DNA of 64,000 nt from Hymenobacter sp. YIM 151500-1. Its GTDB lineage: Bacteria > Bacteroidota > Bacteroidia > Cytophagales > Hymenobacteraceae. Positions 24,314 through 33,997 of this stretch are shown in pieces; position 1 is the stretch's first letter; every line of letters begins with the position of its first letter. A program made the position numbers and the translations under genes. The DNA is taken from the NCBI RefSeq assembly GCF_025979885.1, contig NZ_CP110139.1, forward strand, positions 1,922,001-1,986,000, written 5' to 3'. The notes under the pieces were generated by a model. That model was given only the letters and a program-made list of their open reading frames with translations. It had not been told where the DNA came from and did not search any database.

Positions 24314-27187
24314 TTACGCATCGGCCGCAACGGTGCGGCACCGCTGCCGCCAGTGCCAGCCCAGCAGGCCCGCCGCCAGCACCAGCAGCACCCAGTCGCC
24401 GGGCTCCGACATGCGCTGCTCATCCTCGCCAGCATCGAGGGCGGCGTGGCCGGCCAGCAGCTGCACTTGTTTGCGGCGCAGGGCGGCTTTTTGGGCGTCG
24501 TTTTCGAGGGCCAGGTAGGCGGTCAGTGGAGTGAGGATGCCGGCCCGGAAGCTGTGCTGCACAAGGCGCAGGCCGGCGGCTTCGGTGGTTTCGGGGTGGT
24601 GAAGCTGGGCCCGCCACAGGCCGTGCAGAAGCAGGCCGGCACGCCAGCTGCGGCGTTGAATGGTAGTTTCGGCTGCGGAAGGCTGGGCGGCGGTGAGCAC
24701 CACGTCGGGCTGGTGGCTGGCGGGCAGGTAGGCCACGGGACGCTCGGCAGTAGGCCAGGCCACCACGGGGCTGGCCGCGGCGGGCCGGGCCACGGGCGCC
24801 TGGCGGGCGGCGGAGTGTTGCCAGAGCGAGTGCGGCACTAGCCGGCCGTTTTCGGTCAACTCGTAGAACTCGTCGGTGTCGGGCAGGGCGTGGCGCAGGT
24901 CGGCAAAGTCGGCGGGCAGGATGGCTTGGTCGAAATCAGCCGACACCACCACGAAGACGGGGTAGCGGGCCTGGGGTTGCTCGGCGGCCCGCACGAGCGT
25001 CTGCCGAATGGCCCGGTCGAGGTAGAAGCCGCCCGCAAACCGGTAGGCAGCTGCATGTTGTTCCAGCATTCCAAGGCTGTTGAGCGTGATTACTTCGGCG
25101 CCGGTCAGGCTGTATTGCGTATGCTGGTTGTTGGCCCCGTGCTGCTGTAGCAAGGCACTCATGCGCCGCCGGTAACTCTTCCACTGCGCTTCTTTGCCCG
25201 CCGACATATCCACGATGAAATGCAGGTAGGGCTGGCGCCGCGTCACGGGCAGCGCGGCCTTTTCGGCGGCACTCACGTAGGCCACGCCCTCGACGGCGGC
25301 CGGCCTCGACGCTCCTGGTTTCAACGGCTGGCCCAGCTGCACAGCGCGGCCATCCAGGGTGAAGGTGAGCGGGTCGCGGTGCAGGAGCTGAATGCCAGTG
25401 CGGCGCACCTCGCGCGGCCCGAACGGAAACACCCGCAACGCTAGGCGGTTACCGCTCAGGTAGTGCAGCAGGCCAGGGTCCCGGTTTTCGTTGCGAATCT
25501 GCGAGTACACCCAGGCCGCGGCCCGCTTTTCGGCCAGGATGCCCGGCTCGCGCCGCCCCTGCATGTCGAGGTAATAGTTGCTGACGAAGCAGCCGGCCGG
25601 CAGCTCGAAGGTGGTAGTATACTCGCCGAACTGGCCGATGGTGTCGGCGTTGGTCACGGTCAGGTCTACCCAACTCACCCAGGCGTGCTGGGCGGCATCG
25701 TAGTAGCTGCGGGCCGCGAGGCCGGTGAGCGTGGGGCCGGCTTCGGGGGAGCGAATAGCCAGGTTGGTGGTGGATGTGGCCACCGCAGCTACGGGCGAGG
25801 CGGTGAACCGGCGAGGCGCTTGGTTGAAAAACACCTGCGCCAGCGTACCGATTTTGTCTTCTGATAAGGTCAGGTTGTCGAGCACCAGCCAGTTGAAATA
25901 GGCCGACAAATACGGCAGGTGGGCGCCGGTGATGGAAGCGCTGCGGTTTTCCTTGTGCTGGCGCACCACGGCCAGCGTCTGGTGCAGGGCCACCGTATCG
26001 GGCAGGGTGGCGGGGCGCGTGTAGTTGGGGGTGTACACGTAGTCGAGGGCCTGGTGCAGGGCCGCGTGGTGGCGGCTGTAGTGCAGCGTGACAATCAGTG
26101 GCAGCACGGCCACGGCCGCCGTCAGGCCCAGGGCCAACTTGCGGCCCCCGAAAAACGGGCGCAGCGCGGCGTAGTCGTGGGCTAGCTCGCGCACGTGCAC
26201 CACAAATAAGGCCAGCGGAGTCAGCAGTAGAAACCCCACCCCTGCCGCCACCACGGCCACCACTGACAGCGGTAGAAACGGCAGAAACACCAGAAAGAAG
26301 TACAGCGTGTAGGCCAGCAGCACTCCCCGGCCCAGGTACAGCGCCAGCCGTCCGCTTGGCCGGGCCGGCGCCGGCAGTAGCAGCAACACGGCGTTCAGTG
26401 CTGCCAGCCCGTACCACCATGGCCCGGTGAAGTCGCCAAAAAGGCCGCCGTCTCGCCAAAGCGAATCCCCTTTAAACAGCAGTCCGTTGTTTACAGCCAG
26501 CCCCAGCAGTGGCAGCACACCGGCAATCAGCAGCTTCCACACCCACTGGTAGCGCGCCCAATGCCCCGCCCGCCGCGCGGCCACAATGTAGACGCCGCGG
26601 GCCAGGGCTAGCAGAAATACCAGCGTGCCGGCAATGAGCACCACCACCAGCACGTGCCCCGAAAGCCGATGGTAGCCGCGCCACAGCGGCAGCACCACCT
26701 GCGCAAACCCGTACCAACCCACCGGCACGGCCAGCGCCACCCCGAAGCTGGGCAGCGCCCGGTGCGGCCGGTCGTCGGGCGTGAGGCGCAGCACCAGCAC
26801 GGCCGCAGCATGAGCCAGCGTGGGCATCAGGAAGGTGCCGGCGTAGAAGGGCAAGTCGCCGGCCACCAGCCAGCGGGGCAGGCTGAACGGCAGCAGCTGG
26901 CCAAGAGAATGCCCGTACGCATACAGAAACGCAATGTAAAGGCCCAACGCTGCCAGGGCGTAGGCACTGGTCAGGCGGGCCCGGCGGCGGGTCAGCCAGG
27001 CGGCGTAGGCAGCGTGCAGACTGGCCAGCCCCACTAGCGCGGCCCCAAACCATTGCCAGAGCAGGCGGCTTTCGGGCGGCAGCTGGGTGCGGATGACGCG
27101 GTACTCGGCGCCAAGCAGCGCCAGCAGCACCAGAATGGGCAGGGTATTCAGCAGCCACAGCCACCGGGGATTAAGCAACGTGCGCAC
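24314..27187 (-). CDS. MSEP-CTERM protein: polytopic membrane protein with VIT domain
   Basis: 957 residues from a GTG start at 27187 (MRTLLNPRWLWLLNTLPILV). About ten or eleven membrane segments fill residues 1-390. A VIT-like domain lies at about 485-620: VSWVDLTVTNADTIGQFGEY, FELPAGCFVSNYYLDMQGRR, EKRAAAWVYSQIRNENRDPG and RVFPFGPREVRRTGIQLLH. A further extracytoplasmic segment follows. The end is a sorting tail: MSEP at residue 926, a hydrophobic stretch (WVLLVLAAGLLGW) and a basic end (HWRQRCR). This is the layout of the MSEP-CTERM family, which is always found beside exosortase K, and the gene overlaps that exosortase by 17 bases. XrtK is expected to process the tail; the role of the protein is unknown. 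Confidence 0.85.
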   Translation of the reverse strand: MRTLLNPRWLWLLNTLPILVLLALLGAEYRVIRTQLPPESRLLWQWFGAALVGLASLHAAYAAWLTRRRARLTSAYALAALGLYIAFLYAYGHSLGQLLPFSLPRWLVAGDLPFYAGTFLMPTLAHAAAVLVLRLTPDDRPHRALPSFGVALAVPVGWYGFAQVVLPLWRGYHRLSGHVLVVVLIAGTLVFLLALARGVYIVAARRAGHWARYQWVWKLLIAGVLPLLGLAVNNGLLFKGDSLWRDGGLFGDFTGPWWYGLAALNAVLLLLPAPARPSGRLALYLGRGVLLAYTLYFFLVFLPFLPLSVVAVVAAGVGFLLLTPLALFVVHVRELAHDYAALRPFFGGRKLALGLTAAVAVLPLIVTLHYSRHHAALHQALDYVYTPNYTRPATLPDTVALHQTLAVVRQHKENRSASITGAHLPYLSAYFNWLVLDNLTLSEDKIGTLAQVFFNQAPRRFTASPVAAVATSTTNLAIRSPEAGPTLTGLAARSYYDAAQHAWVSWVDLTVTNADTIGQFGEYTTTFELPAGCFVSNYYLDMQGRREPGILAEKRAAAWVYSQIRNENRDPGLLHYLSGNRLALRVFPFGPREVRRTGIQLLHRDPLTFTLDGRAVQLGQPLKPGASRPAAVEGVAYVSAAEKAALPVTRRQPYLHFIVDMSAGKEAQWKSYRRRMSALLQQHGANNQHTQYSLTGAEVITLNSLGMLEQHAAAYRFAGGFYLDRAIRQTLVRAAEQPQARYPVFVVVSADFDQAILPADFADLRHALPDTDEFYELTENGRLVPHSLWQHSAARQAPVARPAAASPVVAWPTAERPVAYLPASHQPDVVLTAAQPSAAETTIQRRSWRAGLLLHGLWRAQLHHPETTEAAGLRLVQHSFRAGILTPLTAYLALENDAQKAALRRKQVQLLAGHAALDAGEDEQRMSEPGDWVLLVLAAGLLGWHWRQRCRTVAADA

Positions 27188-27698
27188 GGGACGAGGAGGA
27201 GTTGGAGAGCAGGAATAAAAGCCCGAAGTGGCTGACTACCAGAAAGAACAAGTACACCAGAGCGCCCTGGGCCTCGTGCAGCCACGCGGGCGGCGCCCCA
27301 AACGGCCAGGCTTGGGCCACGGCCACGGCCCCCACAATGCGGGCGGTATTCACCAGCACAGTCAGCCCCAGGTTGGCGGCCGGCAAGGCCAGCAGTACCG
27401 CCGCGCGCGGCGGCCGAATACTTTGGTGCAGGTAGTCGAAGGTGAACAGCAGCCAGCTTAGCAGCCAGAAGTTGCCCCCGGCGCACGACTTGTCGATGAC
27501 AATGCGCAGGCCGGCGTGTACGTAGCCGCGGGCCGGCTCAAACTCCGAAGCCGAATTGAGCAGCAGGGACACCAGCGCATTGGTGGGCGCCAGCAAAAAC
27601 CGCACGTCGGCGGTGCTGGCATGGGCGTAGAGTAGCTTGGCCATCAGAAAAACAGCCAAGGCAGCTGTAAAGAGAAGCCAGCGCGGAAATGAAAGCAT
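27171..27698 (-). CDS. xrtK: Exosortase K
   Basis: 175 residues from ATG 27698; a TTG 12 bases further up is rejected. The protein is a compact polytopic exosortase with the three conserved residues of the family in order: Cys72 in VIDKSCAGGNFW, Arg120 in VNTARIVG, and His141 in WLHEAQGALVY. These form a sortase-like catalytic set in the inner membrane. The short length and its partner identify variant K. It overlaps the MSEP-CTERM gene by 17 bases, in the order xrtK then MSEP-CTERM on the minus strand, so the enzyme and single substrate form one operon. Confidence 0.83.
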   Translation of the reverse strand: MLSFPRWLLFTAALAVFLMAKLLYAHASTADVRFLLAPTNALVSLLLNSASEFEPARGYVHAGLRIVIDKSCAGGNFWLLSWLLFTFDYLHQSIRPPRAAVLLALPAANLGLTVLVNTARIVGAVAVAQAWPFGAPPAWLHEAQGALVYLFFLVVSHFGLLFLLSNSSSSRAHVA

Positions 27699-27729
27699 AC
27701 AACCAGCCAATGCTTATGCCCCAGCTCGA

Positions 27730-27760
27730 CAAACATATATCAAAGCACTTTGTATTTCAA
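27730..27760 (-). promoter_or_regulatory. Promoter of the xrtK operon
   Basis: On the minus strand the region contains TTG (27760-27758) followed, after 20 bases, by TATGTTTG (27737-27730), matching the Bacteroidota -33/-7 pair. The -7 box ends 31 bases before the xrtK ATG. Confidence 0.6.
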
Positions 27761-27852
27761 AGTTTGTGGACAATAATTTTACAGCAAACCCTCAGTAAAG
27801 GCCATGCATCCGTTTGAAGCTGTCCAGAAAGTCTTTCAGTACACATCAGCCC

Positions 27853-27968
27853 GTTATGCTGAGCGAAGGCGCAGCCGCAGTCGAAGCATCTCTACCTCTG
27901 GCTAATCTCAATCGTGCGGACGAAGCGAGAGAGAGGCTTCGGCAAGCGGACGCTAGATGAAGCATGAC
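27853..27968. repeat. Inverted-repeat element, GTTATGCT/AGCATGAC ends (copy 2)
   Basis: The left end GTTATGCTGAGCGAAGG and right end TGAAGCATGAC face each other. The reverse complement aligns with 6631-6753, including central ATTGAGATTAG. A further GAGATGCTTCAGCTCCGCCC segment to about 28025 looks like part of a second, truncated copy. The region 27770-28067 holds no gene. Confidence 0.7.
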
Positions 27969-28067
27969 AGTTACCACTCCTGCGTTAGCACGCGAGATGC
28001 TTCAGCTCCGCCCAGCATAACGGTCTAGTGACTTGCTAAGCAGCTTCTTTCCAATCCATATGCAAAA

Positions 28068-28838
28068 CTACTGTCCTACCGGACGGGGCTGCCGGCTTTT
28101 CGCTTTACCAGTGAGCTGGGCCACGGCTTTTTTCAGCGGGGCCGGCTCCAGTTCGGGGTAGTGCCAGAAGATGCCGTTGTCGAAAGGCGTCCAGAAGCAG
28201 GCGCGCTGACGAGCAGTTTTCAGGCCGTCGTTGGCCCAGCTGTTGCAGGTGTAAAAGAGGTTATAGGTCCGCTCGGCTTCGTAAAAGGCATCGTGGCGGC
28301 CGTAGCTGTGGCCCCTAATGTGCTGGGCCTCCCCCTGAGTACCGGGGCAGAAGCTGGTTTTGATGAAGTCAATCAAGCGGCCGTATTCCTCGCGGGTCAG
28401 GTAGAAGCGGGCGCACTCGGGGCCCTCCTCGGGGCGGTGGTGGAAGGTGACGTGCATGGCCGTAGTGCTCAGCCAGAACATGGCCCGGATGGCGGTGCTG
28501 GGCTTCAGCTCGGCCCAGGTGGGCGTGTTCAGGTAGAATCCTTTGTCGCCCCACCCAAAGCCCACGAACTGCATACTGCTGTCGGCGGCGGGCGTATCGG
28601 CGTAGCGCACGTACTGGCTCCAGTCCATCTGCTCGGTGCGCACGGGCACTACCAGGTCGGTGTGCACACCATTGGACAAGATGTACGCCTCGATTTTATC
28701 GGGGCCGGGCTGGCTTCGCTCCCCTACCGGAATGGCCGAGAGCACCACGGCCGCCACCCCGTACAAGGCCACGGCGCCCAGCAGGCCCCCGACGGTGTAG
28801 GCGGCTCCTTTGGCTATTTTCCGAACAATCTTGCGCAT
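28068..28838 (-). CDS. DUF2459/TIGR02117 family protein
   Basis: 256 residues from ATG 28838 (MRKIVRKIAKGAAYTVGG). An ATG 12 codons earlier at 28874 is also possible; I prefer the one closest to the membrane segment. One membrane anchor (residues 14-35) is followed by a periplasmic domain with YILSNGVHTDLVVPV, FGWGDKGFYLNTPTW, RAMFWLSTTAMHVTFH and YNLFYTCNSWANDGL. The last motif, with its Cys, plus the HTD and HVTFH motifs, resembles the permuted NlpC/P60-like DUF2459 fold. The family is uncharacterised; a role in wall or envelope processing is only a guess. Confidence 0.8.
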   Translation of the reverse strand: MRKIVRKIAKGAAYTVGGLLGAVALYGVAAVVLSAIPVGERSQPGPDKIEAYILSNGVHTDLVVPVRTEQMDWSQYVRYADTPAADSSMQFVGFGWGDKGFYLNTPTWAELKPSTAIRAMFWLSTTAMHVTFHHRPEEGPECARFYLTREEYGRLIDFIKTSFCPGTQGEAQHIRGHSYGRHDAFYEAERTYNLFYTCNSWANDGLKTARQRACFWTPFDNGIFWHYPELEPAPLKKAVAQLTGKAKSRQPRPVGQ

Positions 28839-29154
28839 GGCTACGGCGGGGCTTGGGGTAAAATACGCCCTCATACGCAGAGCGGCGGAAAAAGCCGCAT
28901 CGGACTTGTCTTTGCAGCTTTAGCTGCCATTACGTCCCGACCCAACGACCAGACCTGTTCTATTCTGGCCTCGCACCGTTATATCCAGAAAAACCCGTGT
29001 GTGGGGCGGCGTCACGGGCAAGTACCTAGCGCTCATTTCATCTCTTACCGATCTGTTGATCCTGTTATACTGCTTGGTACAACGGCTACAGAAGCCTAAG
29101 CTAGAGCAGATAACGGCTTAATAGTAATGTCAGCGGCATGTTCGGTAAGAATAT
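28839..29154. other. 316-bp gene-free region
   Basis: No credible reading frame or clear hairpin. A few imperfect words only. It separates two genes that are both on the minus strand. Confidence 0.5.
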
Positions 29155-30117
29155 TTACTTGCCCAACGCCTCAACTCTTGTAAGAACTGCCTGCCGCTCA
29201 TAAGGGGTTTGTAGCTTTGTGGTAATTCTAACCCGATACTCCCCGGCCCGAAAGTTTCCGCTGTCACTCTGCGGGAGCCAAGTGGCCGGAATATCTGCCA
29301 CAGCTTTGAGAAGTACTTTTTCGTAGCGGCTCGGATTGGAATTGCTGGCCAGCGTCAGGTTTGTTAACTGCCCAGTGCCGTCTATACTAAAAACAAATTC
29401 CGCTACATTATTCCGGCCAATAGCTACGATGGTAGCTATAACTTTATTCATGCTGTGATAAATTTCTGCTTCCAGCTGACTCTTACCGCCCACATACAGC
29501 ACAGGGTGCGTATCAGCTGCTGAACCGGCTAGCTCTACTCCGTCAGCTTGTCGCCAATATAGAAGTTGATTGGTGAAATGATTTACCTTTTGTACTACCT
29601 GCTTCCGTGTATCATAGTACGTCCAAAGACCAATTCGCTTGCCCAGTGCATATTGACCATAGGCTTGTATTACAGCGCTGGTGTCCGTGATGTTGACCAA
29701 ATACCCTGTGTTGGCATTGGCCGCACTCACTGTCGTTTGAGATAAGCCAGCAGAGTTAGGGGGCAAAAGCTGGTAATACGTCCACCAGCCTTCGGGCTTT
29801 CCCGCATGATAATTTCCTTTACTTATCAGTTTGTTCCAAGGACTATACTCACGAAATACCAGCCACTCGCCTTCCTTTTGGCCTTGATCGTAAGTACCTG
29901 ACTCAAACATGACAACTCCAGCAAATACATTCTGCTGATACCGTGCATAGGGACCGTGCCGGATGTCTTTGTTAGTTATGAGCACACTGTACTCTTCTAT
30001 ATCTCTAGTCGTTGGATTCCGCCGAATTACTGGAATCGTTTCCACTTGGGCCGCAGCAGTTGCTGCCTCAAAAATGCTTAGCACAATTAACTGGAAAGAA
30101 GTTAATAGTCGTCTCAT
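29155..30117 (-). CDS. Secreted MORN-like protein with TonB_C-like end
   Basis: 320 residues with a signal peptide (MRRLLTSFQLIVLSIFEAATAAAQ). The N-terminal half has toxin-immunity-like MORN variant repeats: HGPYARYQQNVFAGVVMFESG, YDQGQKEGEWLVFREY and GNYHAGKPEGWWTYY, then GKRIGLWTYYD. The C-terminal third (AEFVFSIDGTGQLTNLTLAS, YEKVLLKAVADIPATWLPQ) resembles a TonB_C domain. The DNA is clearly less GC-rich than its neighbours. MORN-like repeats of this kind (YwqK family) mediate protein or lipid contact; no function is proven. Confidence 0.65.
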   Translation of the reverse strand: MRRLLTSFQLIVLSIFEAATAAAQVETIPVIRRNPTTRDIEEYSVLITNKDIRHGPYARYQQNVFAGVVMFESGTYDQGQKEGEWLVFREYSPWNKLISKGNYHAGKPEGWWTYYQLLPPNSAGLSQTTVSAANANTGYLVNITDTSAVIQAYGQYALGKRIGLWTYYDTRKQVVQKVNHFTNQLLYWRQADGVELAGSAADTHPVLYVGGKSQLEAEIYHSMNKVIATIVAIGRNNVAEFVFSIDGTGQLTNLTLASNSNPSRYEKVLLKAVADIPATWLPQSDSGNFRAGEYRVRITTKLQTPYERQAVLTRVEALGK

Positions 30118-30155
30118 GCGTTGGCGTATAGTTTCTCTGCCCCAAACTACACATA

Positions 30156-30191
30156 AAACCGGCCGCCTCCCTTACAGGAAGCGGCCGGTTT
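30156..30191 (-). terminator. Hairpin downstream of aconitase
   Basis: AAACCGGCCGC (30156-30166) pairs perfectly with GCGGCCGGTTT (30181-30191), 22 bases after the aconitase stop on the minus strand. Confidence 0.7.
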
Positions 30192-30212
30192 CACTGGAAG
30201 CTGAAGCCCCGG

Positions 30213-32507
30213 TTACTTCTGCGACATCATGGCGCCGCCCGATTCTTTCATGCGAATCAGGTTCAGGGCCGAGCCGGCTTTAAACCACTCAATCTGGCCC
30301 TGGTTGTAGGTGTGGTTTACCGTAATAAGGTCCGTGTCGCCGTCGGCGTGGTGCAGGCGCACCTGTAGCGGCACTCCGGGGGCGAAGGTGGTCAGGCCGA
30401 GGATGTCGATTACGTCGTCCTCTTCCACCAGGTCGTAGTCGGCCTTGTTGGCGAAGGTCAGGGCCAGCATGCCCTGCTTCTTGAGGTTGGTTTCGTGGAT
30501 GCGGGCAAACGACTTCACCAGCACGGCGCGCACGCCCAGGTGGCGGGGCTCCATGGCGGCATGCTCCCGCGACGAGCCTTCGCCGTAGTTTTCATCACCT
30601 ACTACCACCGAGCCAATGCCCAGGGCCTTGTAATTGCGAGCCACCTGCGGCACCGGTGAGTAAGGAGTGCCCTGGGTGAGCTGGTCTTTTACCGCGTTGG
30701 TCTGGCCATTGAAGGCGTTGGTAGCCCCGATCAGCATGTTGTTGGAGATGTTGTCGAGGTGGCCGCGATACTTCAGCCAGGGGCCGGCCATGCTGATGTG
30801 GTCGGTGGTGCACTTGCCCTGGGCCTTGATGAGCAAGCGCAAGCCCAGCAGGTCGGTGCCTTCCCAGGGCTTGAAGCCTTCCAGCAGCTGCAACCGGTCG
30901 GAGTTGGGGTCTACCAGCACCTGCACGCCCGAGCCATCTTCGGCTGGGGCCTGGTAGCCGGCATCTTCCACGGCAAAGCCGCGCGGGGGCAGCTCGATGC
31001 CGCGGGGCTCTTCGAGGCGCACCTGCTGGCCGTCTTTGGCCGTCAGCGTGTCGGTGAGGGGGTTGAAGGTCAGGTCGCCGGCAATGGCAAAGGCCGTCAC
31101 GATTTCGGGCGAGGCCACGAAGGCGTGGGTATTGGGGTTGCCGTCGTTGCGCTTGGCGAAGTTGCGGTTAAACGAGGTGATAATGGAGTTGGGCCGCTTC
31201 ATGTCGTCCATGTGGCGGGCCCACTGCCCAATGCACGGTCCGCAGGCATTGGCCAGCACCACGCCGCCCATCTGCGCGAAGGTGTCCAGCAGGCCGTCGC
31301 GCTCCACGGTGTAGCGCACCAGCTCCGAGCCGGGCGTTACGGTGTACTCGGCCTGCACCACGAGGCCCTTGTCGGCGGCCTGCTTGGCAATGGAGGCAGC
31401 GCGGGTAATGTCTTCGTAGGAGGAGTTGGTGCACGAGCCAATCAGGCCTACTTCCAGCTTGGCGGGCCAGTTGTGCTCCTTTACGGCGGCGGCAAACTGC
31501 GAAATCGGCCAGGCGGCGTCCGGGGTGAAGGGGCCGTTTACGTGAGGCTCCAGCGTGCTCAGGTCGATTTCGATGAGCTGGTCGTAGTAGGCTTCAGGAT
31601 TGGCGTACACCTCGTCGTCGGCGCGCAGGTGCTGGGCTACGCCCTGGGCCATGTCGGCAATGTCCTGGCGGCCGGTGCCACGCAGGTAGTCGGCCATCTT
31701 CTCATCGAAGCTAAACACCGAAGTGGTAGCCCCGATTTCGGCGCCCATGTTGCAGATAGTGCCTTTGCCGGTGGCCGACAGGGCGTTGGCGCCGTCGCCA
31801 AAATACTCGACAATGGCACCCGTGCCGCCTTTCACGGTCAGGATGCCGGCTACTTTCAGAATTACGTCTTTGGGAGCCGTCCAGCCCGAGAGCTTGCCGG
31901 TCAGCTTTACGCCAATCACCTTAGGAAACTTCAGCTCCCAGGCCATGCCCGACATTACGTCCACGGCATCGGCGCCGCCCACCCCGATAGCAACCATGCC
32001 CAGGCCGCCGGCGTTGGGCGTGTGCGAGTCGGTGCCGATCATCATGCCGCCGGGGAAGGCGTAGTTTTCGAGCACCACCTGGTGAATAATACCGGCGCCG
32101 GGCTTCCAGAAGCCAATGCCGTATTTGTTGGAAACCGAAGCCAGGAAGTCGTACACTTCCTTGTTTTCGGAGTTGGCGACGGCTAAATCCTGGTCGGCGC
32201 CGCGCTCGGCCTGAATCAGGTGGTCGCAGTGCACGGTGCTGGGCACGGCCACCTGGGCTTTGCCGGCCTGCATAAACTGGAGCAGAGCCATCTGGGCGGT
32301 GGCATCCTGCATGGCCACCCGGTCGGGAGCGAAATCGACGTAGGAAACGCCCCGCTCATACGCCTGCGAAACAGTGCCGCCGTACAGGTGAGCGTACAGG
32401 ATTTTTTCCGTCAGGGTGAGCGGACGGCCAACGGCAGCGCGGGCCGCTTCGATGCGGGAGCCCATGCCAGCGTACACGGCCTTGATCATTTCTAAGTCAA
32501 ACGCCAT
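30213..32507 (-). CDS. acnA: Aconitate hydratase
   Basis: 764 residues from ATG 32507 ([16 protein letters not shown]). The open frame extends to 32624, but those codons lie in leader DNA. It is a mitochondrial-type aconitase: SCTNSSYED holds the first cluster Cys, and [11 protein letters not shown] holds the CxxC pair of the [4Fe-4S] site. The C-terminal swivel domain has [22 protein letters not shown] with the substrate-binding Ser-Arg. It converts citrate to isocitrate in the TCA cycle. The gene stands alone with its own promoter and terminator. Family names vary; acnA is used by size, and AcnA-class versus mitochondrial-class labels could differ. Confidence 0.93.
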   Translation of the reverse strand: MAFDLEMIKAVYAGMGSRIEAARAAVGRPLTLTEKILYAHLYGGTVSQAYERGVSYVDFAPDRVAMQDATAQMALLQFMQAGKAQVAVPSTVHCDHLIQAERGADQDLAVANSENKEVYDFLASVSNKYGIGFWKPGAGIIHQVVLENYAFPGGMMIGTDSHTPNAGGLGMVAIGVGGADAVDVMSGMAWELKFPKVIGVKLTGKLSGWTAPKDVILKVAGILTVKGGTGAIVEYFGDGANALSATGKGTICNMGAEIGATTSVFSFDEKMADYLRGTGRQDIADMAQGVAQHLRADDEVYANPEAYYDQLIEIDLSTLEPHVNGPFTPDAAWPISQFAAAVKEHNWPAKLEVGLIGSCTNSSYEDITRAASIAKQAADKGLVVQAEYTVTPGSELVRYTVERDGLLDTFAQMGGVVLANACGPCIGQWARHMDDMKRPNSIITSFNRNFAKRNDGNPNTHAFVASPEIVTAFAIAGDLTFNPLTDTLTAKDGQQVRLEEPRGIELPPRGFAVEDAGYQAPAEDGSGVQVLVDPNSDRLQLLEGFKPWEGTDLLGLRLLIKAQGKCTTDHISMAGPWLKYRGHLDNISNNMLIGATNAFNGQTNAVKDQLTQGTPYSPVPQVARNYKALGIGSVVVGDENYGEGSSREHAAMEPRHLGVRAVLVKSFARIHETNLKKQGMLALTFANKADYDLVEEDDVIDILGLTTFAPGVPLQVRLHHADGDTDLITVNHTYNQGQIEWFKAGSALNLIRMKESGGAMMSQK

Positions 32508-32558
32508 AATGCGAAAGGGAAAATTGTGGAGAGAACGGGCCTGTTGAGCACAGGTACG

Positions 32559-32590
32559 CAAATATAGGTGCCGGGTAGCGCGCAGCCCAA
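32559..32590 (-). promoter_or_regulatory. Promoter of the aconitase gene
   Basis: On the minus strand TTG (32590-32588) is followed by TATATTTG (32566-32559) with a 21-base spacer. The -7 box lies 52 bases before the ATG. Confidence 0.55.
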
Positions 32591-32676
32591 ACTTTGTAGC
32601 GCATGCTTTAGCTTGCGCCGGCACCAGCCAGGTGGCCGGTGCTACCCACGCTTTTCAAACCAAACCGCCGGAACTG

Positions 32677-32684
32677 TAGTTTTG
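32677..32684 (+). promoter_or_regulatory. Candidate -7 box for the TlpA-like gene
   Basis: TAGTTTTG matches TAnnTTTG, 26 bases before ATG 32711. No -33 TTG is clear. Confidence 0.35.
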
Positions 32685-32710
32685 GCTCGAATCCATCAAC
32701 GCTTTTCGAT

Positions 32711-33997
32711 ATGTCTTTCGTTTCCCTTTCACATACGCCCGCCACGCTGGGCCTGGGCCTGCTGCTGACGCTGGCCGCCTGCCAGCAGAACTCTTCTTCA
32801 GAAAAGAAAGCGGCTGCTTCGGCGGGTGCGAGCAGCGCCTCGCCCCTTACCGTGGGCACCTGGCGCGGCGTGCTTTCGGCCCAAGACCAGGAAATCCCGT
32901 TTCTGTTTGAGGTAGACGAAGCCGGGGGCGAACCAGTCGTGACGCTGCGCAACGGCGAGGAACGGCTGCTGCTCAACGAAATCAAAACGGCCGGCGACTC
33001 CACCACCATCCGCCTGGGCGTATTCGATGCCGCCCTGGTAGTGCGCCCCGCTGGGGAAGGCAAGCTGCAAGGTGCCTGGGTGAAGTACGACGGCAAGGAG
33101 CCGTACCGGGTGCCGTTTGCGGCTACTAAGGGGGAGCAGCCGTTGTTTGGCGGTTCCGAGGCGCAGCCGCAGTCGTTTGCGGGCACGTGGCGCGTGGCAT
33201 TTAAGGGCGACGACGGCAAAACCTACCCGGCCGTGGGCGTTTTTGAGCAGCAAGGCAGCAATGTCACGGGTACGTTTCTGACTTCTACTGGTGATTACCG
33301 GTATCTGGCGGGCCAAGCCGTGAGCGACAAGCTTAACCTAACTACGTTTGACGGCAGCCACGGCTTCCTGTTTACAGCGCAAAAGCGTGGCAATGGCCTT
33401 AACGGCCACTTCTACTCCGGCAAGTCCGGCCACGAAACCTGGACGGCGACCCTCGACCCCAACGCCAAGCTGCCCGACGCTAACGCCCTCACTGGTATGA
33501 AACCCGGCCAAAAGAAGCTCGACTTCCGGTTCCCGAACGTGTACGAAGGCGGCTCCATCTCCCCTTCCGACCCCAAGTACCGGGGCAAAGTGCTGGTGGT
33601 GCAGATTCTCGGCTCCTGGTGCCCCAACTGCATGGACGAAACCAACTTCCTGGCGCCCTGGTACGAGAAAAACAAAGGGCGCGGGGTAGAAATCATCGGC
33701 CTGGGCTTTGAGCGCACCTCCGACCAAAAGGTTGCGGCCCAGAAGCTCCTCAAGATGAAGGACCGCCTGAACGTGGGCTACGACCTGGCCGTGGCCGGCG
33801 AGGCCAGCAAAGACGCCGCCAGCGCCGCCCTGCCCCAGATTCAAAAGGTGCTGGCCTTCCCCACCACCATCTTCCTCGACAAGAAAGGCGAGGTGCGGAA
33901 GATTCACACTGGCTTCTCGGGCCCAGGCACCGGCAAATATTACGAGCAGGAAGTGGCCGAATTCAACCGCACCATCGACCAGCTGCTGACCGAGTAG
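32711..33997 (+). CDS. TlpA-like thiol-disulfide lipoprotein
   Basis: 428 residues from ATG 32711, with a lipobox Cys in LTLAACQQNSSS, so it is a periplasmic lipoprotein. After an Ala/Ser linker there are two repeated beta-rich segments (TVGTWRGVLSAQDQEIPFLF and SFAGTWRVAFKGDDGKTYPA) that look like a duplicated DUF4369-type domain. A thioredoxin/TlpA domain (about 280-425) carries the active site WCPNC (Cys304 and Cys307) in VLVVQILGSWCPNCMDETNF. FPTTIFLDKKGEVRKIHTGF contains the cis-Pro. It probably reduces periplasmic disulfides; the client is unknown. Confidence 0.87.
   Translation: MSFVSLSHTPATLGLGLLLTLAACQQNSSSEKKAAASAGASSASPLTVGTWRGVLSAQDQEIPFLFEVDEAGGEPVVTLRNGEERLLLNEIKTAGDSTTIRLGVFDAALVVRPAGEGKLQGAWVKYDGKEPYRVPFAATKGEQPLFGGSEAQPQSFAGTWRVAFKGDDGKTYPAVGVFEQQGSNVTGTFLTSTGDYRYLAGQAVSDKLNLTTFDGSHGFLFTAQKRGNGLNGHFYSGKSGHETWTATLDPNAKLPDANALTGMKPGQKKLDFRFPNVYEGGSISPSDPKYRGKVLVVQILGSWCPNCMDETNFLAPWYEKNKGRGVEIIGLGFERTSDQKVAAQKLLKMKDRLNVGYDLAVAGEASKDAASAALPQIQKVLAFPTTIFLDKKGEVRKIHTGFSGPGTGKYYEQEVAEFNRTIDQLLTE

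Noticed and set aside
30759..32186. Plus-strand frame opposite aconitase (475 codons)
   Set aside because: Shadow of the aconitase gene.
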